Source: CAZWKQ01 sp964634005
GTDB taxonomy: Bacteria; Bacteroidota; Bacteroidia; Bacteroidales; JACABE01
DNA length: 64,000 nt
Direction of reading: 5' to 3'
Assembly: GCA_964634005.1 (NCBI GenBank)
Contig: CAZWKQ010000010.1
Span: 1 to 64,000 of the forward strand
The position numbers were made by a program, and so were the translations under genes. Under the pieces are notes generated by a model, which saw nothing but the letters and a program-made list of their open reading frames with translations, did not search any database and had not been told where the DNA came from. Shown piece after piece: positions 1 through 8,762 of this stretch (the stretch's first letter is position 1; each line of letters opens with the position of its first letter).

Positions 1-80
1 ACAAAGTTATTAATGTAATATCATTAAATCACCAACCATTTTTTGCCACATTACCCTTTTTATTGTTAACAAAATCAGTT

Positions 81-1352
81 CTATTCTATCATTCCTACAC
101 CTACAGTTTCATTTGTCGATTCGTCGATTATTATTAAGCTTCCGGTAGTTCGGTTTACCTTGTAGGAATCAAATATAAGAGGTTTGGTTGTTTTTATTGA
201 TACTTTAGCAATCGAATTAAGTCCAACTTCAAAATCATCGGGAATAGGTTCTGTTGTATTGACATTAACTTTATAAAGAATTTCTTTCACAATACACTTA
301 ACCTCCTTAGTAGTATGCATAAGAGTATATTTTATACCTGTTTTCAAAGGTTTATTGCTCATCCAGCACAATGTAATAATAAGCTCCTGACTTATCGACG
401 GTTCTGAACCTTCTTTTACTATCATATCGCCTCTGCTGATATCAATATCATCTTCCAGAGTAATATTTACCGACATAGGTGCAAAAGCTTCATCGTATTC
501 GGTTTTATAAAGTGATATCGAATTTATCTTAGATTTAAGTCCCGAAGGCAAAACAACTATGTTGTCACCTTTTTTAAATGTTCCACCTGCAATCCTCCCC
601 GCATAACCCCTGTAATCGTGAAACTGTTCGCTCATAGGTCGGATTACGTATTGTACAGGAAATCTCGAATTCTTAGTATCTATATCTTGTTCTATAGGTA
701 TATTTTCGAGTATATTCATTAATGTTCCACCCTTATACCATGCCATATTAAGCGATCCCTCCACGACATTATCACCTTTAAGAGCGCTTATAGGTACAAA
801 GTGAATATCTTTATAATCGAATTTTGAAGTAAATCTTGAAAACTCAGCTTTAACCTTTTCAAAAACCTCTTGTTTGTACTCAACAAGATCCATTTTATTT
901 ACACAAACAATAATATGAGGTATTTGCAAAAGTGCTGCAATGTAGAAATGTCTGTGAGTTTGCTCGGTAACTCCGTTTCGGGCATCAATCAGAATAATGG
1001 CAGCATTAGCAGTAGATGCTCCCGTAACCATATTTCTTGTATATTGAATATGACCGGGAGTATCGGCAATAATAAATTTTCGTTTAGGTGTGGCAAAATA
1101 TCTATAAGCAACATCTATAGTTATTCCCTGCTCTCTTTCTGATCTTAAGCCATCTGTAAGTAAAGCCAGATTAATATAATCATTACCTTTTTGAATGCTT
1201 GCCTGTTTGACAGCCTCAAGTTGATCTTCAAAAATTGACTTACTATCGTAAAGTAAACGTCCAATTAATGTGCTTTTACCGTCGTCAACACTGCCTGCGG
1301 TTGTAAATCGCAGCAACTCCATGTTTAAATAACCGTTGTTTGAAAAGCTCAT
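81..1352 (-). CDS. cysN: Sulfate adenylyltransferase subunit 1 (GTPase CysN)
   Basis: This is the GTP-hydrolysing subunit of ATP sulfurylase. With CysD it makes adenosine 5'-phosphosulfate from ATP and sulfate, the first step of sulfate assimilation in the cytoplasm. The GTPase motifs are visible: the P-loop GSVDDGKST at residues 20-28, DTPGH near residue 97 and NKMD near residue 152, followed by EF-Tu-like beta-barrel domains. The 423-residue length fits CysN alone; there is no fused APS kinase (CysC) domain. The ATG at 1352 is used because homologues have a short leader before the LLRFTTAGS block; a second ATG lies at 1322. It begins 12 bases after cysD ends, so the two form an operon. Confidence 0.96.
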   Translation of the reverse strand: MSFSNNGYLNMELLRFTTAGSVDDGKSTLIGRLLYDSKSIFEDQLEAVKQASIQKGNDYINLALLTDGLRSEREQGITIDVAYRYFATPKRKFIIADTPGHIQYTRNMVTGASTANAAIILIDARNGVTEQTHRHFYIAALLQIPHIIVCVNKMDLVEYKQEVFEKVKAEFSRFTSKFDYKDIHFVPISALKGDNVVEGSLNMAWYKGGTLMNILENIPIEQDIDTKNSRFPVQYVIRPMSEQFHDYRGYAGRIAGGTFKKGDNIVVLPSGLKSKINSISLYKTEYDEAFAPMSVNITLEDDIDISRGDMIVKEGSEPSISQELIITLCWMSNKPLKTGIKYTLMHTTKEVKCIVKEILYKVNVNTTEPIPDDFEVGLNSIAKVSIKTTKPLIFDSYKVNRTTGSLIIIDESTNETVGVGMIE

Positions 1353-1364
1353 TATTATAATTTT

Positions 1365-2273
1365 TTAAAAATATCCTTCACGTTTTCTATCTTCCATTGC
1401 GGCATCCGAGCGTTTATCATCAGCTCTGCCTCCTCTTTCGGTAATGCGGGTTGCAGCTATTTCATCAATAATTTCTTCAACTGTAGTTGCTTTCGATAAA
1501 GTAACTCCTGTACATGTTATATCTCCAATTGTCCTGCACCTGATATCACGAATTTCAGGTTTTTCATTTTCTTTCAGTTTCATAAAAGGTGCTGTTGCAA
1601 GCCATACCCCGTCACGATAAAAAACTTCTCTTTTGTGGGTAAAATACAAGCTGGGCATTTCAATTTTTTCAAGTAAAATATATTGCCAAACATCCATTTC
1701 TGTCCAATTGCTGATTGGAAAAACTCTAAAATGCTCGCCAATATTCTTTTTACCATTAAAAATATTCCATAGCTCAGGGCGTTGATTTTTGGGATCCCAT
1801 TGTCCGAATTCATCTCTGTGAGAGAAAAATCTTTCTTTTGCTCTAGCCTTTTCTTCGTCACGTCTCGCTCCGCCCATGGCTGCATCAAATTTATACTTTT
1901 CAATCGTATCTAGCAAGGTAGTAGTTTGTAAAACATTTCTGCTTGCATTATAACCTTTTTCCTCAACTACTCTACCAGTATCTATCGATTCCTGCACAGA
2001 CCCGACAATAAGCTTTGCCCCGATTTTTTTTACAAGATTATCTCTGTACTCTATCGTTTCCTTAAAATTATGTCCGGTATCGATGTGAAGTAACGGAAAT
2101 GGAAGTTTGGCCGGATAAAATGCCTTACAAGCTAAATGTGTGAGTACTATTGAATCTTTACCTCCGGAAAAAAGCAAAACCGATCGCTCAAACTGCGCAG
2201 CTACTTCCCGAATTACATATATCGATTCTGATTCAAGCTCCCGTAAATGATTCAAACTCCTCTTTTCAATCAT
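1365..2273 (-). CDS. cysD: Sulfate adenylyltransferase subunit 2 (CysD)
   Basis: This is the catalytic subunit of ATP sulfurylase, a member of the PAPS-reductase/N-type ATP pyrophosphatase family. The PP-loop motif LFSGGKDS lies at about residues 34-41 and the C-terminal region is rich in basic and acidic residues (GGRADDKRSDAAMEDRKREGYF end region) as is usual for CysD. Length (302 residues) is normal. It is the first gene of the cysD-cysN operon and has a TAnnTTTG promoter element about 35 bases upstream. No other sulfate assimilation gene is seen in the window. Confidence 0.97.
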   Translation of the reverse strand: MIEKRSLNHLRELESESIYVIREVAAQFERSVLLFSGGKDSIVLTHLACKAFYPAKLPFPLLHIDTGHNFKETIEYRDNLVKKIGAKLIVGSVQESIDTGRVVEEKGYNASRNVLQTTTLLDTIEKYKFDAAMGGARRDEEKARAKERFFSHRDEFGQWDPKNQRPELWNIFNGKKNIGEHFRVFPISNWTEMDVWQYILLEKIEMPSLYFTHKREVFYRDGVWLATAPFMKLKENEKPEIRDIRCRTIGDITCTGVTLSKATTVEEIIDEIAATRITERGGRADDKRSDAAMEDRKREGYF

Positions 2274-2305
2274 TTTTATTATCTTACTTTTTATAAAAAG
2301 ATTTG

Positions 2306-2313
2306 CAAAAGTA
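2306..2313 (-). promoter_or_regulatory. Promoter -7 element of cysDN
   Basis: Read on the minus strand this is TACTTTTG, an exact match to the Bacteroidota -7 consensus TAnnTTTG. It sits about 33 bases before the cysD ATG, placing the transcript start near 2299. No convincing -33 TTTG is seen at the expected distance. Confidence 0.5.
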
Positions 2314-2368
2314 ATAATTTAAAAAATGATTAAGAAACTAAAGTAAACAAAAAAATAACATTGATTAA

Positions 2369-2398
2369 TTTGTTGTCAGAAAAAATAAACTAATTTTG
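2369..2398 (+). promoter_or_regulatory. Promoter of the exosortase gene
   Basis: A -33 TTTG (2369-2372) and a -7 TAATTTTG (2391-2398) are separated by 18 bases, both matching the Bacteroidota consensus. The transcript would start near 2404, leaving a leader of about 44 bases before the ATG at 2448. It is divergent from the cysDN promoter in the same 174-base gap. Confidence 0.55.
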
Positions 2399-2447
2399 AG
2401 AACTTTTTAATTGTATTTCTTTATTTTGATTCTAATATTATTTCTTT

Positions 2448-3056
2448 ATGAATAACATTGTAAAAAAGCTAAAAGAATTTGAAGAAAAATATAAACTCAA
2501 ACCATTAAGAGAAGTTGCCATTTTTATGCTGATAACCATAGTAGTTCACTTTTTATACAGGTTTTGGGCATACAAACACGATCATAGGATTTTTGGTTAT
2601 CAGATAATAACTCCTGCCGTTTTCGATTTTTTCTCTGATATATTGTATTACAACAGCCAATGGGTAAACGAACATATACTCAATTTAAAATTTATTTCTG
2701 AAGGAAGAGATATGTACTTTATCAATCCGAACTTTCCTGCCGAACCTAACCAATATTTGGGTTGGATTGGTGTTAACGCAGGCTGTTCAGGGTTGAAACA
2801 ATTTTTACAATTTACTATATTGATGATGTTATATCCCGGTCCTTGGAAACATAAGCTCTGGTTTATTCCGGCAGGTATATTAATTATTCATATTACTAAT
2901 ATTTTTCGCATAACCGGACTATCAGTCATATTGGTAAAATGGAGTAATCAGCAGTATTTTACTTTCAGTCACGATTGGCTTTTCCGCCCTTTCTTTTACG
3001 TTGTTATTTTTAGCATGTGGGTTTTCTGGGTCGAAGTAATCAAAAAAAAGGCCTAA
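2448..3056 (+). CDS. Exosortase/archaeosortase family membrane protease
   Basis: This 202-residue protein has several hydrophobic segments (about residues 23-40, 115-130, 138-165 and 178-196) and the three conserved residues of the exosortase family: Cys113 in NAGCSGLKQ, Arg154 in ITNIFRI and His175 in FSHDWLFRP. Exosortases are multi-pass membrane transpeptidases that cut a C-terminal sorting signal and pass the protein on for surface attachment. The family is clear, but the subclass (such as XrtF, XrtN or XrtX) cannot be fixed by eye. No polysaccharide locus and no protein with a recognisable short-motif/membrane-helix/basic-tail sorting signal is encoded nearby. It converges on the transglutaminase gene with a gap of only 3 bases. 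Confidence 0.88.
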   Translation: MNNIVKKLKEFEEKYKLKPLREVAIFMLITIVVHFLYRFWAYKHDHRIFGYQIITPAVFDFFSDILYYNSQWVNEHILNLKFISEGRDMYFINPNFPAEPNQYLGWIGVNAGCSGLKQFLQFTILMMLYPGPWKHKLWFIPAGILIIHITNIFRITGLSVILVKWSNQQYFTFSHDWLFRPFFYVVIFSMWVFWVEVIKKKA

Positions 3057-3059
3057 ATC

Positions 3060-5681
3060 TCAGAATATTTTCAACAACTGTTCTCCTATTCCTATTCTAT
3101 ATCCTTCCGAAATAAACAATATTTCTCCTTTTTCATTCGAATAAATTACCACAGGAAAATCAATGTTATTGCGATTAATCGTTTTAAGACATTTATTAAG
3201 GATATCCTCATTATCAACAGTTAATAATGCCTTTTCCGGGAAAAACTGTTTTATATTTTCATCATATCTTGCCTTAAATTTATCGGGAATAACAATCACA
3301 ATTTTTCCTTCCCATTTTTCGAAGTTCGATTTTAACTTTTCAATATCAACTAAAATGTGTCGTGTTGGTTCTTTCCCAGGCTCTAACCAAAACAAAACAC
3401 AAGGTTTATTTTCTGATATTTTACCCAAAGTTTCTCTAATTCCGGTATCATAATATCTTAAATAGCTGTCCATCGATAAATTTCCCAACACCTTAAAAGG
3501 AGAGCGATTTTGTCTTAATTCAATTTTAACGCTTCTTTTTTTATCAGGTTCAGTTTTAAAAAAATTCAACGAAACAAGTACACTCCCATCGGGCAAACGA
3601 TTTCCGGTTACAACAAGATATTTTCCGTTATCTACAGTCAATGCAACAGGGAAATTATCCCAGCGTTTATCCATTTCATAATCAAGCGTAAAATATCTTC
3701 CCTTATTGTATTTTTGTATTGTAAAATGTGTAGAATATTCGGGCTTTATTTTCAAATTATGTTCCGAGTTTTCAATTATCAATTCTGTTTTGGGAGTTGA
3801 TTTTTCTTTTATTTTTCTTTCAAAATTAACATCAGTCCAGCCTTTCCAACTATAATACTGAGGCGTTTTAGTCGAAGGTTCAAGCCTCGATGCAATACCT
3901 ATACTTCTGCATGCAGATACAAAAAAGATATCACGCGAACGACTATCACATGTTCTAATTTTTAAGCATCCTACAGGGCTTATCGGTGCTCTTGAATAAT
4001 TATCAACATTGTTTAGTTTAATGTTCTTTTTAATCCACTTTATTAAACCGTTTGCATCAGAAATATTATATTTTTTGAAAAAATTATTCATTTCATTTTT
4101 ATATGGCTTAATCATTTCGTACTCAACTCGCGGGTTGAAAATATAGTTGATATTAAACAGTGTGTCAAAATTTGCATCAAAAACACTATTGTAAAGATGA
4201 TCGAATAAAACATCTTTTGTTACGTCATGTAAGTCCTTTTCTGCTATTGCATCAAGTAAAAGAACGGCTAATTCTCTATATTTTTGCGGAACTTCTTCTA
4301 AATACTCCTTTATTTCCCTCCAATTTCCTCTGCTTTTTTGCAGAAAATCTACAGTTTTTTCTATAGGATAATTATATTTTAATGCTATTGCTTTCGACGA
4401 GTTTGTATCAATAAAACTATTTTCATAATTCTTTCTTATACTGTCTTCATATTTCAGTCTTTCGTTATTGATTTCTCTCTGCGATTCGCTTACATTTACA
4501 TCAATACTCCTGACAATAGGCGGAATAATGTCAAAATTATAAACCGTATCAAATATGTTTTTATTATCAATAACCAAACTGACAGTATCACTATTTTCAA
4601 CGCTTATTTTTTTGAAATTGAAAAATCCTTTATTGTCATATACCCAAATTAATAAATCACCGAATCCGGTTGTTAAGGATGCTATTCCGTCAATATTTGT
4701 TTTTTTTATTGCTATAGGATAAAATTCGGCATAGTTATATAATTGAAACTCAACCGTTATATCTTTAAGTGGGACATTTTTATTATTGGTAGTTTTAATA
4801 AAAATTGTTTTCACGGGAGCATAATTTGCAAGTAAATTAATTTTAGTGAACTTAGTTCCTTTATTCAAAATTTCTTCGCTACCGGAGTAATCTCCGAAAA
4901 CAGTTGTATTGACCATCATAGCCCGTTTTACGGGTGCGGCAAACCATCCCAAATTTAACTCCGGTTCGGGTTCGCAGGCTCCTAAAAAATACCATTTGCC
5001 ATCTACCCATACCTCCACCCAAGCATGGTTATCGTCGCTATGAGCCCAACGAGGCGTATAACATTGACGTGCAGGAATACCAACAGCTCGCATGGCAGCT
5101 ACAGTAAATGTCGATTCCTCTCCACAGCGGCCTATTGCCTTTTTCATTGTACACAATGGACTGCTTGTCCTAGCATCGCTTCCTCTGTAAGTTACTTTTT
5201 CGTGACACCAATGATTTACCTCCAAAGCTGCTTCATACATACTTAAATTTTCGACTCTTTTTTTCAATTCTTTGTAAAAAACAATTCTGGATGTATCAAG
5301 GTTTTCGTTGTTAACTCTTATTGGTAATACAAAGTGCCTGTATATCTGCTCCGGAATATTTCTAACCCATTTTAATTCATTTCTGGCCAAGAAACTTGCT
5401 TTAACATTGTCAATATAGAATTCCTCGCTGTAATCAGCCCAATCACTCAAAGGCATGTATGCATACAAAAAAATCAATGCCTCTTTTTCTTCATTACTTA
5501 AACCGGTTCTTTTTTCGAAATTAAGTTTTAAATATTTTGAAAAACTTCGGTAAGTTTCATTAAAAACTTTATTTGTACTTTCTAAATATTGCTTGTCGGA
5601 TATAAAATGTTTTTGTTGAGAAAAAACTGTTGACAAATCAGTCAGAAAAAAGAGAGCGGCTAAAAATAAATATTTTGACAT
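3060..5681 (-). CDS. Secreted transglutaminase-like protein with thioredoxin-fold C-terminus
   Basis: This 873-residue protein has an N-terminal signal peptide (about residues 1-21). Its first transglutaminase-like domain (about 150-245) carries Cys186 in GRCGEES and His219 in NHAWVEVW; the usual third acid appears as Glu in the GACEPEP segment. A carboxypeptidase-regulatory-like beta domain follows (about 300-360). Near residues 560-620 a second transglutaminase-like stretch keeps a Cys (RTCDSRSRD) but has no matching His. The last 120 residues look like a thioredoxin fold (CVLFWLEPGKE) without a CxxC. It is probably an exported protease- or amidase-like enzyme, perhaps acting on peptides. 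The substrate is unknown. It appears to be a single transcription unit. Confidence 0.8.
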   Translation of the reverse strand: MSKYLFLAALFFLTDLSTVFSQQKHFISDKQYLESTNKVFNETYRSFSKYLKLNFEKRTGLSNEEKEALIFLYAYMPLSDWADYSEEFYIDNVKASFLARNELKWVRNIPEQIYRHFVLPIRVNNENLDTSRIVFYKELKKRVENLSMYEAALEVNHWCHEKVTYRGSDARTSSPLCTMKKAIGRCGEESTFTVAAMRAVGIPARQCYTPRWAHSDDNHAWVEVWVDGKWYFLGACEPEPELNLGWFAAPVKRAMMVNTTVFGDYSGSEEILNKGTKFTKINLLANYAPVKTIFIKTTNNKNVPLKDITVEFQLYNYAEFYPIAIKKTNIDGIASLTTGFGDLLIWVYDNKGFFNFKKISVENSDTVSLVIDNKNIFDTVYNFDIIPPIVRSIDVNVSESQREINNERLKYEDSIRKNYENSFIDTNSSKAIALKYNYPIEKTVDFLQKSRGNWREIKEYLEEVPQKYRELAVLLLDAIAEKDLHDVTKDVLFDHLYNSVFDANFDTLFNINYIFNPRVEYEMIKPYKNEMNNFFKKYNISDANGLIKWIKKNIKLNNVDNYSRAPISPVGCLKIRTCDSRSRDIFFVSACRSIGIASRLEPSTKTPQYYSWKGWTDVNFERKIKEKSTPKTELIIENSEHNLKIKPEYSTHFTIQKYNKGRYFTLDYEMDKRWDNFPVALTVDNGKYLVVTGNRLPDGSVLVSLNFFKTEPDKKRSVKIELRQNRSPFKVLGNLSMDSYLRYYDTGIRETLGKISENKPCVLFWLEPGKEPTRHILVDIEKLKSNFEKWEGKIVIVIPDKFKARYDENIKQFFPEKALLTVDNEDILNKCLKTINRNNIDFPVVIYSNEKGEILFISEGYRIGIGEQLLKIF

Positions 5682-5734
5682 ATTTCGATTTTAAAATTTC
5701 TTTTGCTAAGGTAGTATAAAAGTATATAAAAAAC

Positions 5735-5771
5735 AAAAACACACATCATTGTAAGGTTGATGTGTGTTTTT
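5735..5771 (-). terminator. Strong Rho-independent terminator of the minus-strand operon
   Basis: A perfect 14-bp stem (5735-5748 with 5758-5771) and a 9-base loop are followed on the minus strand by a T-rich run. It lies 24 bases beyond the stop codon of the small lipoprotein gene and closes the nif3-to-lipoprotein run. The A/T flanks would also let it act on the plus strand. Confidence 0.8.
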
Positions 5772-5794
5772 GGATAAGATGATAAAAAAAGAAA

Positions 5795-6382
5795 TTATCT
5801 GCCTTCGAGTTTTCTCATTTCTTCGTCAAAAGTCTTTTTGAATTTTTCGTAATCATAGTCAATTTTAAGCTCTTTATCAGCAGACAAACGACTGTTAACT
5901 CCTTTTATGATATCTTCGGCCGAAGCTTCAATACAAACATAAGTTTTATAATTTCCTTCCTTTGTTTTTGTTTGTTTTTCGCAAATAACTCTTACGCTGT
6001 TAAGTTGTTGGTTAATAACCTCACGAGTGTTGCCTTCGAAACGTTCTTCCAATCCTTCTACATTGTTTGCTTCTGAAGACTTAACATAATTATCTGTAAC
6101 ACCTTTCATAATTGTTTGGATTAACCCAGCAAGCTCAGCTTTTGCGTTACTCATGGCTTTTTTCTTGGATACCATTTGATCGAGGCTTTCGCCAACAGCA
6201 CTAGCTCTGAAGAATTCCTTTGTACTCATGTAAATTTTATCTCCCGAACAGTAATTTTCAATCAGAACTTCACCTTGAGGCGGATTCTTTGGCCCTTCAT
6301 AAACCTTTTGTTTCGATTTACATGACGATATTGCTAATGTTGTAATCAAAACTAATGCGAAATAATAATAAATTTTTTTCAT
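5795..6382 (-). CDS. LPP20-like lipoprotein
   Basis: This 195-residue protein has a lipoprotein signal (hydrophobic stretch ending AISSC, Cys near residue 21) and so is probably lipid-anchored in the envelope. The middle region (VSKKKAMSNAKAELAGLIQ and onward) resembles the LPP20/FlgP-like fold: an alanine-rich helix followed by strands ending in a conserved short segment (YKTYVCIEASAED). It has no known enzyme motif. It is the last gene of the run that contains lpxK, pnp and a longer lipoprotein with the same kind of domain. The start codon lies inside a 38-bp tandem duplication, described separately. Function is unknown. Confidence 0.75.
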   Translation of the reverse strand: MKKIYYYFALVLITTLAISSCKSKQKVYEGPKNPPQGEVLIENYCSGDKIYMSTKEFFRASAVGESLDQMVSKKKAMSNAKAELAGLIQTIMKGVTDNYVKSSEANNVEGLEERFEGNTREVINQQLNSVRVICEKQTKTKEGNYKTYVCIEASAEDIIKGVNSRLSADKELKIDYDYEKFKKTFDEEMRKLEGR

Positions 6383-6450
6383 AAAGCTATTTTTTTAAGT
6401 AATTGATTAATTTTTTTCATAAAGCTATTTTTTTAAGTAATTGATTAATT
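6371..6450. repeat. 38-bp tandem duplication covering a start codon
   Basis: Two complete 38-bp copies (6371-6408 and 6409-6446) plus four more matching bases are identical. The unit includes the ATG, first codons and upstream leader of the small lipoprotein gene, so the gene has two candidate ATGs 38 bases apart. Confidence 0.95.
6379..6420 (-). other. 13-codon leader ORF created by the duplication
   Basis: The upstream copy of the duplicated ATG opens a reading frame that encodes MKKINQLLKKIAL and stops at a TGA that overlaps the real ATG (ATGA, 6379-6382). The real gene's start is therefore coupled to the end of this short frame. Translation is not proven; the layout is read directly from the sequence. 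Confidence 0.4.
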
Positions 6451-6476
6451 GTTTTCAAAAACTATGCCAAAAATTA

Positions 6477-7889
6477 TTAAAATTCAATATTCAGCATTTC
6501 AGGGATAATTTCACTTCTGAATTTTTGTAATACCTTTTGTTGAACATCCATTAAAGCATTATCATAATCACGAATTTGCATCCCTTTTAAGTTATTTATA
6601 CTTCCGTTATATATTTCTGTTTGCGTTTTATTATCAATAACCGAGATTTGAAAATCGAGATAAACTATATATAAATCATTTTTCTCGAGATAGGTTCCTT
6701 TGTTGGTTTGCGTTTTCATTGTAATAATAACATCGGCATTTTCTTTATTATCAGTAAAAGAGTAGAGTTTTTCGGCAAGTTCTTTTTTAATTCCGTTTGA
6801 AACAATATTTTTAAACGAGTTTATACCAAAATCAACCTCTTCTGAGATTAAGTATGCTCTTTTACCTTCTACCTCAACAGTTATTCTGCATTCAGGAATT
6901 ATATTTTTAAAGGAAAACAACTGTTTCATCAAAGGATCCTGCGAAAGTTCCCCCATCATTGTCTCAATGTCAAGACTTGCTTTTAACTGTTGAATTTTTC
7001 CTTTGTTACTTACCTTTGCTGTCGATAATACAGCATCTCCGTTTTTATTAGTCGAAATTTTTTCATCTAAAACACTTCTCCCCTTTTCGAATGTAAATCG
7101 GATAGGTAAAGATTCTACAGGATACTCGACATCAGAATTTTTAGTTATGTAAGAAGCTTTTACAATCAAATCATTTTTAATAGGCGTCGATTGACTTACA
7201 AAAAGTCTGTCGATATTGGGTTTTAAACGAATGTTTTTCAATATTTCCTGCAACGACTTGAAAGATTCAACACCAAGATCTATTCTGCCTTGTGTGGGCG
7301 AAAAAATAGTTAACTCGTCGGATAAATTCTTTTTAATTACATCAAAAGTTTTTAAATAAAAAATAATTGCATTGGCAAAATCCTTATTTTCTTTAAACTC
7401 TGAAGCTTTTTCAAAAAAAGATAAGGCTCTTTTTTTTATATCTTCAAGCTTCTTTGATTTTAAATCAGAATAAAGTTTTTTCGATAATTTATAAAAAACC
7501 CAATATTCCGAATCATCGCCCCAAGACCCTGCAAGTTCATACCCTTCGAGGTTTTCCTTAATAGTTGTATTTGTGTATGAATTAAACTCCTCTTTAAGTT
7601 CAAATCGATTGTCGAACTGGTATAATGTAGAATTTCCCGATATATTAATAGATATTTCGGAAACAAGGTCGTTTAGTGCATTATTTCTTGCAATAGAAAT
7701 ATAAGTATCTCCGGTACCGGTTTTGCGAGCCATACCTATCCCGACAAAATAATCTTTAAGAATCGGCCGACTATTAACCCATTCGGGTAGTTTATTAATT
7801 TGAGGTTTTTCTTCAATAAATTGTTTTGTCTTACATGAAGTAACACTTAAAATGCAAATCATTAAAAATGAGTAAAATAACTTCTTCAT
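6477..7889 (-). CDS. LPP20 family lipoprotein, long form
   Basis: This 470-residue protein starts at the ATG at 7889, which opens a clear lipoprotein signal (MKKLFYSFLMICILSVTSC). A longer reading frame begins at 7916 but adds nine residues before the signal. The region PEWVNSRP...YFVGIGMA...ARNNALNDLVSEI is typical of LPP20-family envelope proteins, which process a W-x-x-xP opening and an alanine/asparagine helix. The C-terminal half (about 350-470) has a second strand-rich region that ends IYNGSINNLKG...FRSEIIPEML. It lies 36 bases after pnp and 94 bases before the smaller related lipoprotein. Function unknown, probably at the outer membrane. Confidence 0.75.
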   Translation of the reverse strand: MKKLFYSFLMICILSVTSCKTKQFIEEKPQINKLPEWVNSRPILKDYFVGIGMARKTGTGDTYISIARNNALNDLVSEISINISGNSTLYQFDNRFELKEEFNSYTNTTIKENLEGYELAGSWGDDSEYWVFYKLSKKLYSDLKSKKLEDIKKRALSFFEKASEFKENKDFANAIIFYLKTFDVIKKNLSDELTIFSPTQGRIDLGVESFKSLQEILKNIRLKPNIDRLFVSQSTPIKNDLIVKASYITKNSDVEYPVESLPIRFTFEKGRSVLDEKISTNKNGDAVLSTAKVSNKGKIQQLKASLDIETMMGELSQDPLMKQLFSFKNIIPECRITVEVEGKRAYLISEEVDFGINSFKNIVSNGIKKELAEKLYSFTDNKENADVIITMKTQTNKGTYLEKNDLYIVYLDFQISVIDNKTQTEIYNGSINNLKGMQIRDYDNALMDVQQKVLQKFRSEIIPEMLNIEF

Positions 7890-7925
7890 AGATTTTATTT
7901 TTAGAAATAACCTCAAAAAACGTAC

Positions 7926-8762
7926 CTAAAAATTATCAAGGTCATTCAAATCGATAACAGAGGCAATTTCTTTAATTAAAGAAGTCATTTTAGGTTCAGC
8001 CGACTTGGCAGCTTCTATTACTTCCTCGTGCGAAATCTCAATAATTTTTCCTTCTACACCTAAATCTGTAATTACTGATAAAGCAAAGCAAGGCAAATCC
8101 ATATGACGAGCTACAATAACTTCCGGAACTGTTGACATTCCAACGGCATCACCTCCAATTATTCTGAAAAACTTATATTCTGCAGGAGTTTCATAAGTTG
8201 GACCTGTTACTGCAACATATACTCCAGTTTGATAGTTTATATTCTTCTTTTCAGCAATTTCCTTGGCCAGTTTTATTAATTTTTTATTGTACGGTATATG
8301 CATGTCGGGGAATCTGGGGCCTAAACTATCGTAATTTTTCCCTATTAAAGGGTTTGTTCCCATCATATTTATATGGTCGGTTATAATCATTATATCTCCG
8401 ATATTGAAATTAGGATTAACACCTCCACTGGCATTTGATAAGATAAGAAGTTTTATACCAAGAAATTTCATCACTCTGATTGGAAATGTAATTTCATTCA
8501 TTGAATAACCTTCGTAATAGTGGAAGCGTCCCTGCATTGCTATTACATTTTTATTGCCTAACTTACCCATTATCAACTGACCTCCGTGGCCGGCTACAGT
8601 CGAAACAGGGAAATTTGGAATTGATGTATATGGCAGCTTATGCAAAATTTCAATTTCATTAACCAGATTGCCTAAACCGCTACCGAGTATTATACCTATT
8701 TCGGGATTGAAATTTGTTTGATTTTTAATGAATGATACTGTTTGGTTGATTGATTCTAACAT
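7926..8762 (-). CDS. Purine nucleoside phosphorylase
   Basis: This cytoplasmic enzyme of purine salvage splits nucleosides with phosphate to give free base and pentose 1-phosphate. The 278-residue protein belongs to the trimeric (human-type) class: phosphate loop ILGSGLGNL (25-33), AGHGGQL (57-63), and TGPTYETPAEY (187-196) with the base-binding Glu191. At the position of human Asn243, in the block SVITDLGVEG, this protein has Asp233. In human PNP the Asn-to-Asp change is known to favour 6-amino purines, so adenosine use is possible. Its start overlaps the lpxK 3' end by 38 bases. Confidence 0.93.
   Translation of the reverse strand: MLESINQTVSFIKNQTNFNPEIGIILGSGLGNLVNEIEILHKLPYTSIPNFPVSTVAGHGGQLIMGKLGNKNVIAMQGRFHYYEGYSMNEITFPIRVMKFLGIKLLILSNASGGVNPNFNIGDIMIITDHINMMGTNPLIGKNYDSLGPRFPDMHIPYNKKLIKLAKEIAEKKNINYQTGVYVAVTGPTYETPAEYKFFRIIGGDAVGMSTVPEVIVARHMDLPCFALSVITDLGVEGKIIEISHEEVIEAAKSAEPKMTSLIKEIASVIDLNDLDNF

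Noticed and set aside
1..80. Gene or terminator at the left edge
   Set aside because: Only short frames with early stops and a 6-bp inverted repeat (10-27) are seen; nothing can be supported.
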